Shown: positions 24,574 to 34,855, counted from the first letter of the stretch. The stretch: 64,000 nt of DNA from Nonomuraea sp. SYSU D8015 (GCF_008065375.1 NZ_VJYI01000018.1:1-64000), one strand, 5' to 3'. Program-made: numbers and translations. The notes: generated by a model not told the origin, from the letters alone.

Positions 24574-24960
24574 GTGAACCTGGTCGAGCAGGGCGCCGCG
24601 TTCGCCGCGTTCTGGCAGGAACGGCACCTGTGCACGCTCTCCACCGCCCGTCCCGCCGGACCGCCGCATGTGGTGCCGGTCGGCGCGACCCTGGACCTGG
24701 AGACCGGCATCGCCCGGGTGATCACGTCGGGGACCTCGTACAAGGCCAGGCTCATCGGCGCCTCGGGCGCACTGGTGGCGCTCTGCCAGGTGGACGGGCG
24801 GTGGTGGTCGACCCTGGAGGGGCGGGCCGTGCTGCGTACCGAGCCCGAGCAGGTCGCCGACGCCGAACGCCGCTACGCCGCCCGCTACAAGCCGCCCCGG
24901 CCCAACCCGTTCCGGGTCGTCGTGGAGATCCAGGTGACGCGCGTCCTGGGCAACGTGTGA
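24574..24960 (+). CDS. PPOX-class F420-type protein leading the cobLM operon
   Basis: This encodes 128 residues from GTG 24574 with a strong GAGGAGA RBS. It is a split-barrel flavin/F420-binding domain: RHLCTLSTARPAGPPHVVPV, DLETGIARVITSGTSYKARL, DGRWWSTLEGRAVLRT and RYKPPRPNPFRVVVEIQV. This resembles the Rv1155-like TIGR03618/TIGR03667 types. Its stop overlaps the cobL start as GTGA, so it is the first gene of the cobL-cobM operon. A PPOX enzyme is not a known step of the pathway. It could be a redox helper or simply hitch-hike. Confidence 0.8.
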   Translation: MNLVEQGAAFAAFWQERHLCTLSTARPAGPPHVVPVGATLDLETGIARVITSGTSYKARLIGASGALVALCQVDGRWWSTLEGRAVLRTEPEQVADAERRYAARYKPPRPNPFRVVVEIQVTRVLGNV

Positions 24961-26156
24961 TCACCGTCGTCGGCATCGGGGCGGACGGCTGGGACTCGCT
25001 CTCCGCCGAGGCGCGGCGCGCGCTCGAGGCGGCGGAGGTGCTGATGGGCTCCGCCCGGCAGCTCGACCTCGTGCCCGCCTCCCCCGCCGAGCGCGTGACG
25101 TGGCCGTCGCCGCTGCTGCCGGCGCTGCCGGGGCTCATGGAGCGGTACGCCGGGCGCGCGGTGTGCGTGCTGGCCAGCGGGGATCCGATGTTCTACGGCA
25201 TCGGCTCCACGCTGGTGCGGCTGCTCGGGGCGGCGAGGGTCCGGGTGATCCCACATCTGTCGTCGCTGTCGCTGGCGTGCGCCCGGCTGGGGTGGCCGGT
25301 GGAGCAGGTGGACGTGGTGAGCCTGGTCGGGCGTCCTGCGGCCGTTCTGAACGCGGCGATCCTTCCGGGGCGGCGGGTGCTCGTGCTCGGCGGCGTCCCG
25401 TCTTTCGTGGCGGGGATGGTGACCGGGCTCGGGTACGGGCCGAGCCCGATGACGGTCCTGTCGGACCTGGGCGCGGCGTCGGAGTCGGTCCAGGCGGCGA
25501 CGGCCGGGACATGGGCCGGCGACTCCGCGCCCGCCTTGACCGTGATCGCCGTCGAGTGCGTGGCGGGGCCGGGAGCCGAGCCGCTCCCCCGCGTTCCCGG
25601 GCTGCCGGACGCGGCGTTCGAGCACGACGGGCAGCTCACCAAGCGCGAAGTGAGGGCCGTCAGCCTGGCGCGGCTCGCCCCGCTGCCCGGGGAGCTGCTC
25701 TGGGACGTGGGCGCGGGCGCGGGGAGCATCGCGATCGAGTGGATGCGCAGCCACCCGTCGAACACCGCCGTGGCGATCGAGAGCCGGGCCGACCGGGCCG
25801 CCGCCGTCCGCCGCAACGCCGAGCGGCTCGGTGTGCCGACGCTGCGGGTCGTGGGGGGCCGGGCGCCGGCGGCGCTGGAGGGCCTGCCCACTCCGGACGC
25901 CGTGTTCGTCGGCGGGGGCGCCACCGTGCCCGGGATGCTGGAGACCTGCTGGGCCGCGCTGCGCCCGGGAGGCAGGCTCGTGGTGAACGCCGTCACCGTG
26001 GAGTCGGAGTCCGTGCTCGCCGGGTGGTACGCCAGGCTCGGCGGCGATCTGGTGCGCCTGGCCGTGCAGCGGGCCTCGCCGGTCGGCGGGTTCACCGGAT
26101 GGCGGGCCGCGATGCCCGTGACCGTGTGGTCGATCACCAGGGAGGACGAGCCGTGA
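24957..26156 (+). CDS. cobL: Precorrin-6Y C5,15-methyltransferase (decarboxylating) CobL (CbiE-CbiT fusion)
   Basis: This encodes 399 residues from GTG 24957, coupled by GTGA to the PPOX gene. The N-terminal CbiE part (1-200) shows VVGIGADGWDSLSAEARRAL, LASGDPMFYGIGSTLVRLLG and IPHLSSLSLACARLGWP. The C-terminal CbiT part (about 215-399) is a class I methyltransferase: DGQLTKREVRAVSLARLAPL, the SAM motif LLWDVGAGAGSIAIEWMR, and AVFVGGGATVPGMLETCWAA. The fusion is the normal CobL layout. It performs two methylations and a decarboxylation on precorrin-6B. Confidence 0.94.
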   Translation: MITVVGIGADGWDSLSAEARRALEAAEVLMGSARQLDLVPASPAERVTWPSPLLPALPGLMERYAGRAVCVLASGDPMFYGIGSTLVRLLGAARVRVIPHLSSLSLACARLGWPVEQVDVVSLVGRPAAVLNAAILPGRRVLVLGGVPSFVAGMVTGLGYGPSPMTVLSDLGAASESVQAATAGTWAGDSAPALTVIAVECVAGPGAEPLPRVPGLPDAAFEHDGQLTKREVRAVSLARLAPLPGELLWDVGAGAGSIAIEWMRSHPSNTAVAIESRADRAAAVRRNAERLGVPTLRVVGGRAPAALEGLPTPDAVFVGGGATVPGMLETCWAALRPGGRLVVNAVTVESESVLAGWYARLGGDLVRLAVQRASPVGGFTGWRAAMPVTVWSITREDEP

Positions 26157-26896
26157 CCGTGTACTTCATCGGGGCGGGCCCCGGGGCCGCGGACCTGATC
26201 ACGCTGCGCGGGCTGCGGCGGCTGGAGTCGTCGCCGGTGTGCCTGTACGCCGGCTCGCTGGTGCCCCGGGAACTGCTGGAGTCGTGCCCGGCGGGGGCCA
26301 GACTGGTGGACACGGCCAACCTGACACTCGACGAGATCGTGGCTGAGCTGCTCGCCGCGCATCGGGCCGGGCTGGACGTGGCCCGGCTGCATTCGGGCGA
26401 TCCGTCGGTGTTCAGCGCCGTGGCCGAGCAGATGCGCCGGTTGGACGCGCTGGGGGTGCCGTACGAAGTGGTGCCGGGTGTTCCGGCGTTCGCCGCGGCC
26501 GCGGCCGCGCTGGGCAGGGAGCTGACCGTGCCGGGCGTCGGGCAGACGGTCATCCTGACGCGCACGTCGGCGCGGGCCACGCCCATGCCGGACGGCGAGG
26601 ACCTCACCACGCTGGGCGCGAGCCGGGCCACGATGGTGCTGCACCTGGCTGTGCAGCGGATCGACGCGGTGGTGGCGGAGCTGCTGCCGTCGTACGGGGC
26701 CGACTGCCCGGTCGCGGTGGTCGCGCGGGCGAGCCGGGCCGACGAGGTCGTCCTGCGCGGCACTCTGGCGGACATCGCGGCGAAGGTGCACGAGGCGGGG
26801 ATCCGGCGTACGGCGGTGATCGTCGTCGGGCGGGTGCTGTCGGCGACGCAGTTCCCCGACAGTCACCTCTACAGCGCTGAAAGGGCCCGTACATGA
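26153..26896 (+). CDS. cobM: Precorrin-4 C11-methyltransferase CobM
   Basis: This encodes 247 residues from GTG 26153, coupled by GTGA to cobL. It methylates C-11 of precorrin-4. The family signature is strong: VYFIGAGPGAADLITLRG, VCLYAGSLVPRELLESCPAG, RLHSGDPSVFSAVAEQM, PYEVVPGVPAFAAAAAALG and LTRTSARATPMPDGEDLTTL. It ends 76 bases before cobK, in a gap that contains the repeated phrase GAGGCGGGTC. Confidence 0.95.
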   Translation: MTVYFIGAGPGAADLITLRGLRRLESSPVCLYAGSLVPRELLESCPAGARLVDTANLTLDEIVAELLAAHRAGLDVARLHSGDPSVFSAVAEQMRRLDALGVPYEVVPGVPAFAAAAAALGRELTVPGVGQTVILTRTSARATPMPDGEDLTTLGASRATMVLHLAVQRIDAVVAELLPSYGADCPVAVVARASRADEVVLRGTLADIAAKVHEAGIRRTAVIVVGRVLSATQFPDSHLYSAERART

Positions 26897-26972
26897 GGAG
26901 GACGGACGGTCCTGGTGGCGGCGTGCGGGATCGTGGCATGAGGCGGGTCACAGGCGTGGACGGGGCCGTGGC

Positions 26973-27713
26973 GTGAGGCGGGTCCTGATCCTGGGCGGCA
27001 CGGCCGAGGCGCGGGCGCTGGCGGCCGAGCTGGCCGCCGACCCCGGCGTCCACGTCGTGTCGTCGCTGGCCGGACGGGTCAGCAACCCGCGGCTGCCGGT
27101 CGGCGAGGTGCGGGAGGGCGGGTTCGGCGGGCCGGACGGGCTGGCGGCCTTCCTGGTCGGCGAGCGGATCGACGCCGTGGTGGACGCCACCCACCCCTTC
27201 GCGCAGCGCATGACCGCGTCGGCGGCCGAGGCGGCGGCGCGGACGGGCGTGCCGCTGCTGGTGCTGCGCCGCCCGGGCTGGCAGGAGGGGCCGGGCGACG
27301 CCTGGCAGCGGGTCGGCTCCCTGCGCGAGGCCGCGGACCGGCTGCGCGCCCCGGGTGCCCCGACGCGGGTGTTCCTCACCACCGGGCGCCGCAGCCTGCC
27401 TGTCTTCACCGGGCTGCCCGGGGTGTGGCTGCTGGCCAGGTCGGTGGACCCGCCCGAGCCGCCGGTCCCGGACAACGTCCACGTGCTGCTCGACCGCGGC
27501 CCGTACACCGTCGAGGGCGAGACGGCCCTCATCCGCGAGCACCGCCTGGAGGTGCTGGTCACCAAGGACAGCGGTGGCCGGATGACCGCCGCCAAGCTCG
27601 TCGCCGCCCGCGAGCTCGGACTACCGGTGATCATGGTGAACCGGCCGGCGCTGCCGCCGGGCGTCCGCCTGGTGGACACCGTGGCGGCCGCGGCCGACTG
27701 GGCTCAGGGGTAG
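26973..27713 (+). CDS. cobK: Precorrin-6A reductase CobK
   Basis: This encodes 246 residues from GTG 26973. It reduces precorrin-6A at C18-C19 with NADPH. Conserved parts are RVLILGGTAEARALAAELAA, VDATHPFAQRMTASAAEAA, TGRRSLPVF and LVTKDSGGRMTAAKLVAARE with VIMVNRP near the end. It is last in the PPOX-cobL-cobM-cobK run. Its last 10 bases overlap the convergent cobIJ stop. Confidence 0.94.
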   Translation: MRRVLILGGTAEARALAAELAADPGVHVVSSLAGRVSNPRLPVGEVREGGFGGPDGLAAFLVGERIDAVVDATHPFAQRMTASAAEAAARTGVPLLVLRRPGWQEGPGDAWQRVGSLREAADRLRAPGAPTRVFLTTGRRSLPVFTGLPGVWLLARSVDPPEPPVPDNVHVLLDRGPYTVEGETALIREHRLEVLVTKDSGGRMTAAKLVAARELGLPVIMVNRPALPPGVRLVDTVAAAADWAQG

Positions 27714-29194
27714 CGGCGCGGCGTGTAGACGACGCCGCGATCGGTCACCTTCGTCGTCGAGGATCCGATGATCAGCAGGCAGCGCATGTCCACCTCCGAG
27801 GTGTCCAGCTCGCCGAGCGTGGTGACGGTGACGCGCTCCTCGGGGCCGCCGACGTCGCGCCCGATCACCACGGGTGTGGCGGGGTCGCGGTGTTCGAGCA
27901 GGATGTCGCGGGCCGCGGCGAGCTGCCACGTACGGCTGCGCGAGGCCGGGTTGTACAGCGCCAGCACCAGGTCCGCCCGGGCCGCGGCGGCCAGCCGGTC
28001 GGCCACCACCTCCCACGGCTTGAGCAGGTCGGACAGCGACAGCACGCAGTAGTCGTGACCGAGCGGCGCGCCGACCCTGCCGGCCACCGCCTGGGCCGCG
28101 GTCAGCCCCGGCACGATCCGCACCGGCACGTCGGGGAAGCCGGCCGCCGCCTCCTCCAGCACGGCGCTGGCCATGGCGAACACGCCGGGGTCGCCGGACG
28201 ACACCACGGCCACCCGGGCGCCTGCCCTGGCCAGCTCCAGCGCGTGCCGGGCGCGCTCGGCCTCGACCCGGTTGTCGGTGCGGTGGCGGCGCTGGCGCGG
28301 GTTCGGCGCCACGCGGTCCACGTACGGGCCGTAGCCGACCAGGTCGGTGGCCGCGGCGAGGGCCTCCTGCGCCTCCGGTGTGAGCCATGGCCGCCCGGCC
28401 GGGCCGAGGCCGACGACGACCACCTCCCCCTGGGTCTCGGCCGGCGGGGGCTCGGGGACGAAGGTGCGTTCGGCCGGGCTGGCGAGCAGGGCCAGCGAGA
28501 AGTACGGAACGCCGTCGGCGTCCACGTCCTTGAGCGGCGCGACGCGCTCGGCACCCATGGTGGCGCGCTCGACGTACCAGGCGTCGTCCAGCCGCCCGGC
28601 CTCGGCCAGGGCGTCGCGTACCTTCTCGAACGTCCTGCCCAGCTTCAGCACCGCGGCCGAATCGGTGGCGCGGAGCCGCTCGGCCAGCACCTCGGCGGGC
28701 AGCGTGCCGGGCAGCACGGTGAGCACCTCGTCCCGCTCCACCAGCGGCCGCCCCAGGACGGCGGAGGCGGCGCTCACCGAGGTCACGCCGGGCACCACCT
28801 CCGTCGGGTAGCGGTGGGCGAGCCGCTTGTGCATGTGCATGTACGAGCCGTAGAACAGCGGGTCGCCCTCGCTCAGCACGACCACGGTCCGGCCCGCGTC
28901 CAGGTGGGCGGCCAGGCGTTCTGCGCAGTCGGCGTAGAAGTCGTCGAGCGCGCCCTGGTAGCCGCCGGGGTGGTCGGTGGTCTCCGTGGTGAGCGGGTAG
29001 AGCAGGAGCTCCTCGATCTGGCCCTCCCGCATGTACGGCAGCGCGATGGATCGGGCGATGCTGCGACCGTGCCTGGCGGCGTGGTACGCGATCACGTCCG
29101 CCTCGCCGATCAGCCGGGCCGTCTTGACCGTGACCAGCTCCGGGTCCCCCGGGCCCAGTCCCACCCCGTACAGCCGTCCCGTCATCGCCCTCAC
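27704..29194 (-). CDS. cobIJ: CobI-CobJ fusion: precorrin-2 C20- and precorrin-3B C17-methyltransferase
   Basis: This encodes 496 residues from GTG 29194, coupled to cobH by GTGA; ATG 29185 is an alternative. The N-terminal half (1-245) is Cob[41 protein letters not shown] and [20 protein letters not shown]. The C-terminal half (255-496) is Cob[61 protein letters not shown] and [17 protein letters not shown]. Fused CobIJ is common in actinobacteria. It acts on either side of CobG in the pathway. Confidence 0.94.
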   Translation of the reverse strand: MRAMTGRLYGVGLGPGDPELVTVKTARLIGEADVIAYHAARHGRSIARSIALPYMREGQIEELLLYPLTTETTDHPGGYQGALDDFYADCAERLAAHLDAGRTVVVLSEGDPLFYGSYMHMHKRLAHRYPTEVVPGVTSVSAASAVLGRPLVERDEVLTVLPGTLPAEVLAERLRATDSAAVLKLGRTFEKVRDALAEAGRLDDAWYVERATMGAERVAPLKDVDADGVPYFSLALLASPAERTFVPEPPPAETQGEVVVVGLGPAGRPWLTPEAQEALAAATDLVGYGPYVDRVAPNPRQRRHRTDNRVEAERARHALELARAGARVAVVSSGDPGVFAMASAVLEEAAAGFPDVPVRIVPGLTAAQAVAGRVGAPLGHDYCVLSLSDLLKPWEVVADRLAAAARADLVLALYNPASRSRTWQLAAARDILLEHRDPATPVVIGRDVGGPEERVTVTTLGELDTSEVDMRCLLIIGSSTTKVTDRGVVYTPRRYP

Positions 29195-29811
29195 TCCGTC
29201 TCACTCGCGATGGCGTTGACCGCCGCCGCCGTCATCGCACTGCCGCCGCGGCGCCCGTGCACCACCAGGTATTCCAGGCCGCTGTCCGCCAGGGCCCGCT
29301 TGGACTCGGCCGCGCCGATGAAGCCGACCGGCACGCCGAGCACCGCCGCCGGCCTGCCGGCGCCCTCGGCGACCAGTTCGAGCAGCCGGAACAGCGCGGT
29401 CGGGGCGTTGCCGACGGCCACCACCGCGCCGTCCAGGCGGTCGCGCCACAGCTCGAGTGCGGCGGCGCTGCGCGTGGTGCCGAGGCGTTCGGCCAGCTCG
29501 GGCACGCGGGGATCCCGGAGGGTGCAGACGACGTCGTTGCCGGCCGGCAGCCTCCGTCTGGTCACGCCGGAGGCGACCATCATGGCGTCGCACAGGATGG
29601 GCGCGCCCGCGCGCATGGCCTTGCGCGCCTCCGTGACGACCTGCGGCGACCAGTCGAGGTCCGCCACGAGGTCGGTCATGCCGCAGGCGTGGATCATCCG
29701 TACCGCGACCTGGGCCACGTCCGGGGGCATCCCGGTGAGGTCGGTCTCGGCGCGGATGGTCGCGAACGAGCGCCGGTAGATCTCGGCCCCGTCGCGGATG
29801 TAGTCGGTCAC
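29191..29811 (-). CDS. cobH: Precorrin-8X methylmutase CobH
   Basis: This encodes 206 residues from GTG 29811, overlapping the cobG stop by GTGA. It moves the C-11 methyl to C-12, forming hydrogenobyrinic acid. Family motifs are [39 protein letters not shown] with the catalytic His, [28 protein letters not shown] and [16 protein letters not shown]. It is the middle gene of cobG-cobH-cobIJ. Confidence 0.95.
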   Translation of the reverse strand: MTDYIRDGAEIYRRSFATIRAETDLTGMPPDVAQVAVRMIHACGMTDLVADLDWSPQVVTEARKAMRAGAPILCDAMMVASGVTRRRLPAGNDVVCTLRDPRVPELAERLGTTRSAAALELWRDRLDGAVVAVGNAPTALFRLLELVAEGAGRPAAVLGVPVGFIGAAESKRALADSGLEYLVVHGRRGGSAMTAAAVNAIASETE

Positions 29812-31010
29812 TGGCGCCTTTCCTCGTATCCGGTGGCGGTGGCCACCATCTGGACGACCCGGCCGCGCGGGAGCCCGCATCGCCGCTCGCATCCGGCCCA
29901 GTGCACGGGGGTCGCGGGCGGGCCGTCCAGGGCCGCCACCCACCGCCGCGCGTCCTCCTGCACGTCGGCCAGGGATTTCGCACATCCGGGGCGGCCGGTG
30001 CAGGCACTCACCCCGACCCAGGGCGATCCCGGGTCGGTCACCAGCCCGGCGTCCGCCAGCATCCGCGCCGCCCGATCCGCTGCCGTGGGTGTCAGGTCCA
30101 GCAGTACGACGGTCCGCCACGGGGTGAACCGCACGGGCACGGCCTCCCGTGCGCCGGCCGCGTCGGCGATGGCGTGGGCCTGGGCGGCGGACAACCGGCC
30201 GAGCGGCACCACAGCCTCCAGCGCCACGTGCCCGTCCCGCTGCTCGACGCGCCCCGCCCGTTGAACAGGTGCCGCCCGCTCTTCCTGGCGCTGTGGCACG
30301 GCGGGGCCGGCCTCGGGGACGCACAGCCGGGCGGCGATGCGGGCGGGTCCGTCCTCCAGCTCCGCGATCCGCCACGCCGTCCGGTCGCGGTCGGCGAGCC
30401 CGCGTTCGCGCTCGTCGAGGAATGCCTCGGCGGCGGCGATCATTTGCGCGACCGCCGATCCCACAGGTATCGCCGGCCCGGCGTCCCGGCCGGCCAGCAG
30501 CAGCCGTCCACCCGCGGCCACCGGCACATACGCGACATCAGCGCCCAGTCCCAGCATGTCCCCCGTGCCGTCGTCCACTGCGAACAAGAACCGTCCAGGC
30601 AGCTCCGCCAGCCGGGGACGCGCGCACAAGGCCAGGTCCAGGGCCTCCACCACGGGCTGCGTGTCCAGCAGGCCGCCGGCGCGCCCGCCGAGCGGCGAGG
30701 CGACGATGTTGCGTACCCGCTCGTGCGCCGCCGACGGCAGCAGCCCCGCCGCGGCGATCCGCCCGGCGAAGGCGGTCGGCGACCGGAGCCCCCGCACCTG
30801 AACGTTCGCCCTCGACGTCAGCTCGATCACACCGGAGCCCAGGTTCGCGGCGCACGACGCGAGCTCGCGGAGTTGCCCGGTGGAGATCGCCCCGCCGGGC
30901 AGGCGGACGCGGGCCAGCGGCCCGTCGGCGGCCTCGTGGACCTGGAGCGCGCCCGGGCAGGCGTCGGCGCGCTGGCGTCCGGCAGGTCCAGATATGTCGG
31001 CTATGGGCAC
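29808..31010 (-). CDS. cobG: Precorrin-3B synthase CobG
   Basis: This encodes 400 residues from GTG 31010; the RBS is poor and nearby upstream codons offer no better start. It is an oxygenase that makes precorrin-3B and belongs to the nitrite/sulfite-reductase family. The half-domains appear as [17 protein letters not shown] with [12 protein letters not shown], and later [18 protein letters not shown] plus [13 protein letters not shown], the Cys ligands for the 4Fe-4S cluster. It proves the aerobic route. It is divergent from cobN, and only cobN has the B12 riboswitch in the shared gap. Confidence 0.9.
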   Translation of the reverse strand: MPIADISGPAGRQRADACPGALQVHEAADGPLARVRLPGGAISTGQLRELASCAANLGSGVIELTSRANVQVRGLRSPTAFAGRIAAAGLLPSAAHERVRNIVASPLGGRAGGLLDTQPVVEALDLALCARPRLAELPGRFLFAVDDGTGDMLGLGADVAYVPVAAGGRLLLAGRDAGPAIPVGSAVAQMIAAAEAFLDERERGLADRDRTAWRIAELEDGPARIAARLCVPEAGPAVPQRQEERAAPVQRAGRVEQRDGHVALEAVVPLGRLSAAQAHAIADAAGAREAVPVRFTPWRTVVLLDLTPTAADRAARMLADAGLVTDPGSPWVGVSACTGRPGCAKSLADVQEDARRWVAALDGPPATPVHWAGCERRCGLPRGRVVQMVATATGYEERRQ

Positions 31011-31047
31011 GATCAGGATGCTAACGCCAGTTCTGTCGCGGGTCTCT

Positions 31048-31224
31048 CCTGTCGTAGGCTCCTCGGTAAGCGATGGCAAAGGGAGGAAGCCGGTGCGAAA
31101 CCGGCGCGGTCCCGCCACTGTGACCGGGGAGCGACCCCCACCGCAGGCCACTGCCCGGCGACGGGCGGGAAGGCCGGGGTGAGCGGCGATCCGGGAGCCA
31201 GGAGACTCCTGCCGCCGCGACACC
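31048..31224 (+). promoter_or_regulatory. Cobalamin (AdoCbl) riboswitch controlling cobN
   Basis: The B12-box core GCCGGTGCGAAACCGGCGCG followed by GTCCCGCCACTGTGA is at 31089-31123, and the 3' conserved GGGAGCCAGGAGACTC at 31193-31208. A closing stem TGTCG (31050-31054) with CGACA (31218-31222) is plausible. A short hairpin CGGGG/CCCCG then sits just before the cobN RBS. It should repress cobN when adenosylcobalamin is abundant. Confidence 0.93.
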
Positions 31225-31261
31225 CGCTACCGGGGCGAGGACCCCGAGGGAGGATTGCGCC

Positions 31262-34200
31262 GTGCCCGCGGACAGCCGTACCGTCCTGCTGCTCTCGACC
31301 TCCGACACCGACCTGTTGAGCGCCCGCGCGAGCGGCGCGGCCTACCGCCTGGGCAATCCCGCCCGGCTGGTCCCCGACGACCTGCCCGCTCTGCTGGAGG
31401 GCGCGGACCTGGTCGTGGTACGTCTGCTCGGCGGTCGCCGGGCCTGGGAGGAAGGGCTCGACGCGCTGCTGGCCGGCCCCCGGCCGGTCGTGGTGCTGGG
31501 CGGCGAGCAGGCGCCGGACGCCGAGCTGATGGAGCTGTCCACGGTGAGCGGCGGCGTCTGCGCCGACGCGCACGCGTACCTGGCGCACGGCGGGCCGGCG
31601 AACCTGGCCGAGCTGCACGCCTTCCTGTCGGACACCGTCCTGCTGACCGGGCGCGGCTTCGCGCCGCCCGCCCCCACACCGACCTGGGGGCTGCTGGAGC
31701 GCGAGGCCCGGTCGCACAATGGGCCGGTGATCGGTGTGCTCTACTACCGGGCGCATCACATGGCGGGCAACACGGCCTTCGTCGAGGCGCTGTGCGCCGC
31801 CGTCGAGGACGCGGGCGGGCAGGCGCTGCCGGTGTTCTGCTCCTCGTTACGGACCGCCGAGCCCGAGCTGCTCGACACGCTGCGGGCCGCCGACGCGCTG
31901 GTGGTGACCGTTCTGGCGGCGGGCGGCTCGCGTCCGGCCACCGCGGGCGCGGGCGGCGACGACGAGGCGTGGGACGTGGGCGCGCTCGCCGCGCTCGACG
32001 TGCCGATCCTGCAGGGGCTCTGCCTGACCACCGGCCGGCGGGCCTGGGAGGAGGACGACGACGGCCTGTCGCCGCTGGACGCCGCCTCGCAGGTGGCGAT
32101 CCCGGAGTTCGACGGGCGGATCATCACGGTGCCGTTCTCGTTCAAGGAGATCGACCAGGACGGGCTGACCGTCTACGTGGCCGATCCGGAGCGGGCGGCT
32201 CGGGTGGCGGGCATCGCCGTACGCCACGGGCTCCTGCGGCACATCCCGCCGGCCGAGCGGCGGCTGGTGGTGATGTTGTCGGCGTACCCGACCAAGCACT
32301 CCCGCGTCGGCAACGCCGTCGGCCTGGACACCCCCGCCAGCACCGTGCGCCTGCTGGCCCGCCTCGCCGAGGCGGGCCACGACCTGGGCGAGGGCTTCCC
32401 CGGCGTGGCCGAGCAGGACGGCGACGCGCTCATCCACGCGCTGATCGCGGCAGGCGGCCAGGACCAGGACTGGCTCACCGAGGAGCACCTGGCGGGCAAT
32501 CCGGTACGCATCTCCGCCGCCTCCTACGAGCAGTGGTACCGTACGCTCCCCGAGGACCTGCGGGAGGCGATCGAGCGGCACTGGGGGCCGCCGCCCGGCG
32601 AGCTGTTCGTCCACGACGACGACATCGTCCTGGCCGCGCTGCGGGCCGGGAACCTGGTGGTCATGGTGCAGCCGCCGCGCGGCTTCGGCGACAACCCCAT
32701 CGCGATCTACCACGACCCCGATCTGCCGCCGAGCCATCACTACCTGGCCGCCTACCGCTGGCTGTCGGCCGACTTCGGCGCGCACGCCATGGTGCACGTG
32801 GGCAAACACGGCAACCTGGAGTGGCTGCCGGGCAAGTCGGCCGGCATGTCGGCTTCCTGCGGCACCGACGCGGCCATCGGGGACCTGCCGCTGATCTACC
32901 CGTTCCTGGTGAACGACCCGGGCGAGGGCACGCAGGCCAAGCGCCGGGCGCACGCGGTTCTGGTGGACCACATGGTGCCGCCGATGGCGCGGGCCGAGAC
33001 GTACGGCGACATCGCCCGGCTGGAGCAGCTCCTGGACGAGCACGCCACGATCGCGGCCATGGACCCGGCCAAGCTGCCGGCCATCCGGGCGCAGATCTGG
33101 ACGCTGATCCAGGCGGCACGGCTCGATCACGACCTGGGGCTGGCGGACCGGCCGCACGACGCCGAGTTCGACGACTTCCTGCTGCACGTGGACGGGTGGC
33201 TGTGCGAGGTGAAGGACGCGCAGATCCGCGACGGCCTGCACGTGCTCGGGCAGGCGCCGGTCGGCTCGGTCCGGGTGGACCTGGTGCTGGCGATGCTGCG
33301 GGCGCGGCAGATGTGGTCGGGCCGCGAGACCCTGCCCGGCCTGCGTGAGGCCCTCGGCCTGGCCGAGGACGGCATGGCGGGGACGGCGGCCGTGGACAGG
33401 GCGGAGGCGACCGCCCGCGCCCTGGTGGAGGGGATGGAGGAGCGCGGCTGGGCGGCGGAGGCCGCACCGCAGGTGGCACGGATGGTCCTCGGCGCCGGCG
33501 AGCGGGTGGAGCTCGTGACGCGGATCCTGGTCTTCGCCGCCACCGAGATCGTCCCGCGCCTGGCCCGGACCACTGACGAGCTCGACCACGTGCTGCACGC
33601 CCTGGACGGCGGCTACGTCCCGGCGGGGCCGAGCGGCTCGCCGCTGCGCGGCCTGATCAACGTGCTGCCGACCGGCCGCAACTTCTACTCGGTCGATCCA
33701 CGCGCGGTGCCCAGCCGCCTCGCCTGGGAGACGGGCCAGGCGATGGCGGAATCGCTGCTGGAGCGCTACCGCGCCGACACGGGCGACTGGCCGCGCTCGG
33801 TCGGGCTGTCCGTCTGGGGCACCAGCGCCATGCGCACGGCGGGCGACGACGTGGCCGAGGTGCTGGCCCTGCTCGGCATCCGCCCCGAATGGGACGAGGC
33901 GTCGCGCCGGGTCACGCGCCTGGAGCCGATCCCGCTCGCGGAGCTGGGCCGGCCGCGCGTCGACGTGACGGTCCGCATCAGCGGGTTCTTCCGCGACGCG
34001 TTCCCGCACGTGGTGGCCATGCTGGACGACGCCGTACGACTGGCCGCCGGGCTCGACGAGCCGCACGAGGACAACTACGTCCGCGCGCATGTGGCGGCGA
34101 CCGGCGGCGACGAGCGCCACGCGACAATGCGGATCTTCGGCTCCGCGCCGGGCGCGTACGGGGCCGGGCTGCTGCCGCTGATCGACAGCCGCAACTGGCG

Positions 34201-34855
34201 CGACGACGCCGACCTGGCCGAGGTCTACGCGGTTTGGGGCGGCTTCGCCTACGGCCGCGACCTCGACGGCGTGGCCGCCCGCCCCCAGATGGAGGACGCC
34301 TACCGCAGGATCGCCGTGGCCGCCAAGAACGTCGACACGCGCGAACACGACATCGCCGACTCCGACGACTACTTCCAGTACCACGGCGGCATGATCGCCA
34401 CCGTCCGCGCGCTCACCGGCCGGAGCCCGGCCGCGTACGTCGGCGACAGCACCCGGCCCGACGCCGTCCGCACCCGCACCCTGTCGGAGGAGACCTCGCG
34501 GATCTTCCGTGCCAGGGTCGTCAACCCGCGATGGCTGGAGGCGATGCGGCGGCACGGCTACAAGGGCGCCTTCGAGCTGGCCGCGACCGTAGACTACCTG
34601 TTCGGCTACGACGCCACGACGGGTGTGATGGCCGACTGGATGTACGACAAGCTCGCCGAGACGTACGTGCTCGATCCCGTCAACCAGGAGTTCCTGAACC
34701 GCTCGAACCCGTGGGCGCTGCACGGCATCGCCGAACGCCTCCTCGAGGCCGCCGAGCGCGGCATGTGGGAGCACCCCGACCCGGACGTCCTGCGGGGCCT
34801 GCAGGAGGCCTACCTCAAGACGGAGGGCGACCTGGAGGACGACACCAGCCGGTGA
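31262..34855 (+). CDS. cobN: Aerobic cobaltochelatase large subunit CobN
   Basis: This encodes 1197 residues from GTG 31262 with RBS GGGAGGA. It inserts Co2+ into hydrogenobyrinic acid a,c-diamide, driven by CobS/T- or ChlI/D-type ATPase subunits. Family landmarks are VIGVLYYRAHHMAGNTAFVE, FSFKEIDQDGLTVYV, QPPRGFGDNPIAIYHDPDLP, HVGKHGNLEWLPGK at about residue 512, and VIRISGFFRDAFPHVVAMLD-like text (VTVRISGFFRDAFPHV). The length is normal. Its last 46 bases overlap the 3' end of cobB on the other strand. Its AAA partner is probably the chelatase ID fusion at 36.8-38.9 kb. Confidence 0.95.
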   Translation: MPADSRTVLLLSTSDTDLLSARASGAAYRLGNPARLVPDDLPALLEGADLVVVRLLGGRRAWEEGLDALLAGPRPVVVLGGEQAPDAELMELSTVSGGVCADAHAYLAHGGPANLAELHAFLSDTVLLTGRGFAPPAPTPTWGLLEREARSHNGPVIGVLYYRAHHMAGNTAFVEALCAAVEDAGGQALPVFCSSLRTAEPELLDTLRAADALVVTVLAAGGSRPATAGAGGDDEAWDVGALAALDVPILQGLCLTTGRRAWEEDDDGLSPLDAASQVAIPEFDGRIITVPFSFKEIDQDGLTVYVADPERAARVAGIAVRHGLLRHIPPAERRLVVMLSAYPTKHSRVGNAVGLDTPASTVRLLARLAEAGHDLGEGFPGVAEQDGDALIHALIAAGGQDQDWLTEEHLAGNPVRISAASYEQWYRTLPEDLREAIERHWGPPPGELFVHDDDIVLAALRAGNLVVMVQPPRGFGDNPIAIYHDPDLPPSHHYLAAYRWLSADFGAHAMVHVGKHGNLEWLPGKSAGMSASCGTDAAIGDLPLIYPFLVNDPGEGTQAKRRAHAVLVDHMVPPMARAETYGDIARLEQLLDEHATIAAMDPAKLPAIRAQIWTLIQAARLDHDLGLADRPHDAEFDDFLLHVDGWLCEVKDAQIRDGLHVLGQAPVGSVRVDLVLAMLRARQMWSGRETLPGLREALGLAEDGMAGTAAVDRAEATARALVEGMEERGWAAEAAPQVARMVLGAGERVELVTRILVFAATEIVPRLARTTDELDHVLHALDGGYVPAGPSGSPLRGLINVLPTGRNFYSVDPRAVPSRLAWETGQAMAESLLERYRADTGDWPRSVGLSVWGTSAMRTAGDDVAEVLALLGIRPEWDEASRRVTRLEPIPLAELGRPRVDVTVRISGFFRDAFPHVVAMLDDAVRLAAGLDEPHEDNYVRAHVAATGGDERHATMRIFGSAPGAYGAGLLPLIDSRNWRDDADLAEVYAVWGGFAYGRDLDGVAARPQMEDAYRRIAVAAKNVDTREHDIADSDDYFQYHGGMIATVRALTGRSPAAYVGDSTRPDAVRTRTLSEETSRIFRARVVNPRWLEAMRRHGYKGAFELAATVDYLFGYDATTGVMADWMYDKLAETYVLDPVNQEFLNRSNPWALHGIAERLLEAAERGMWEHPDPDVLRGLQEAYLKTEGDLEDDTSR

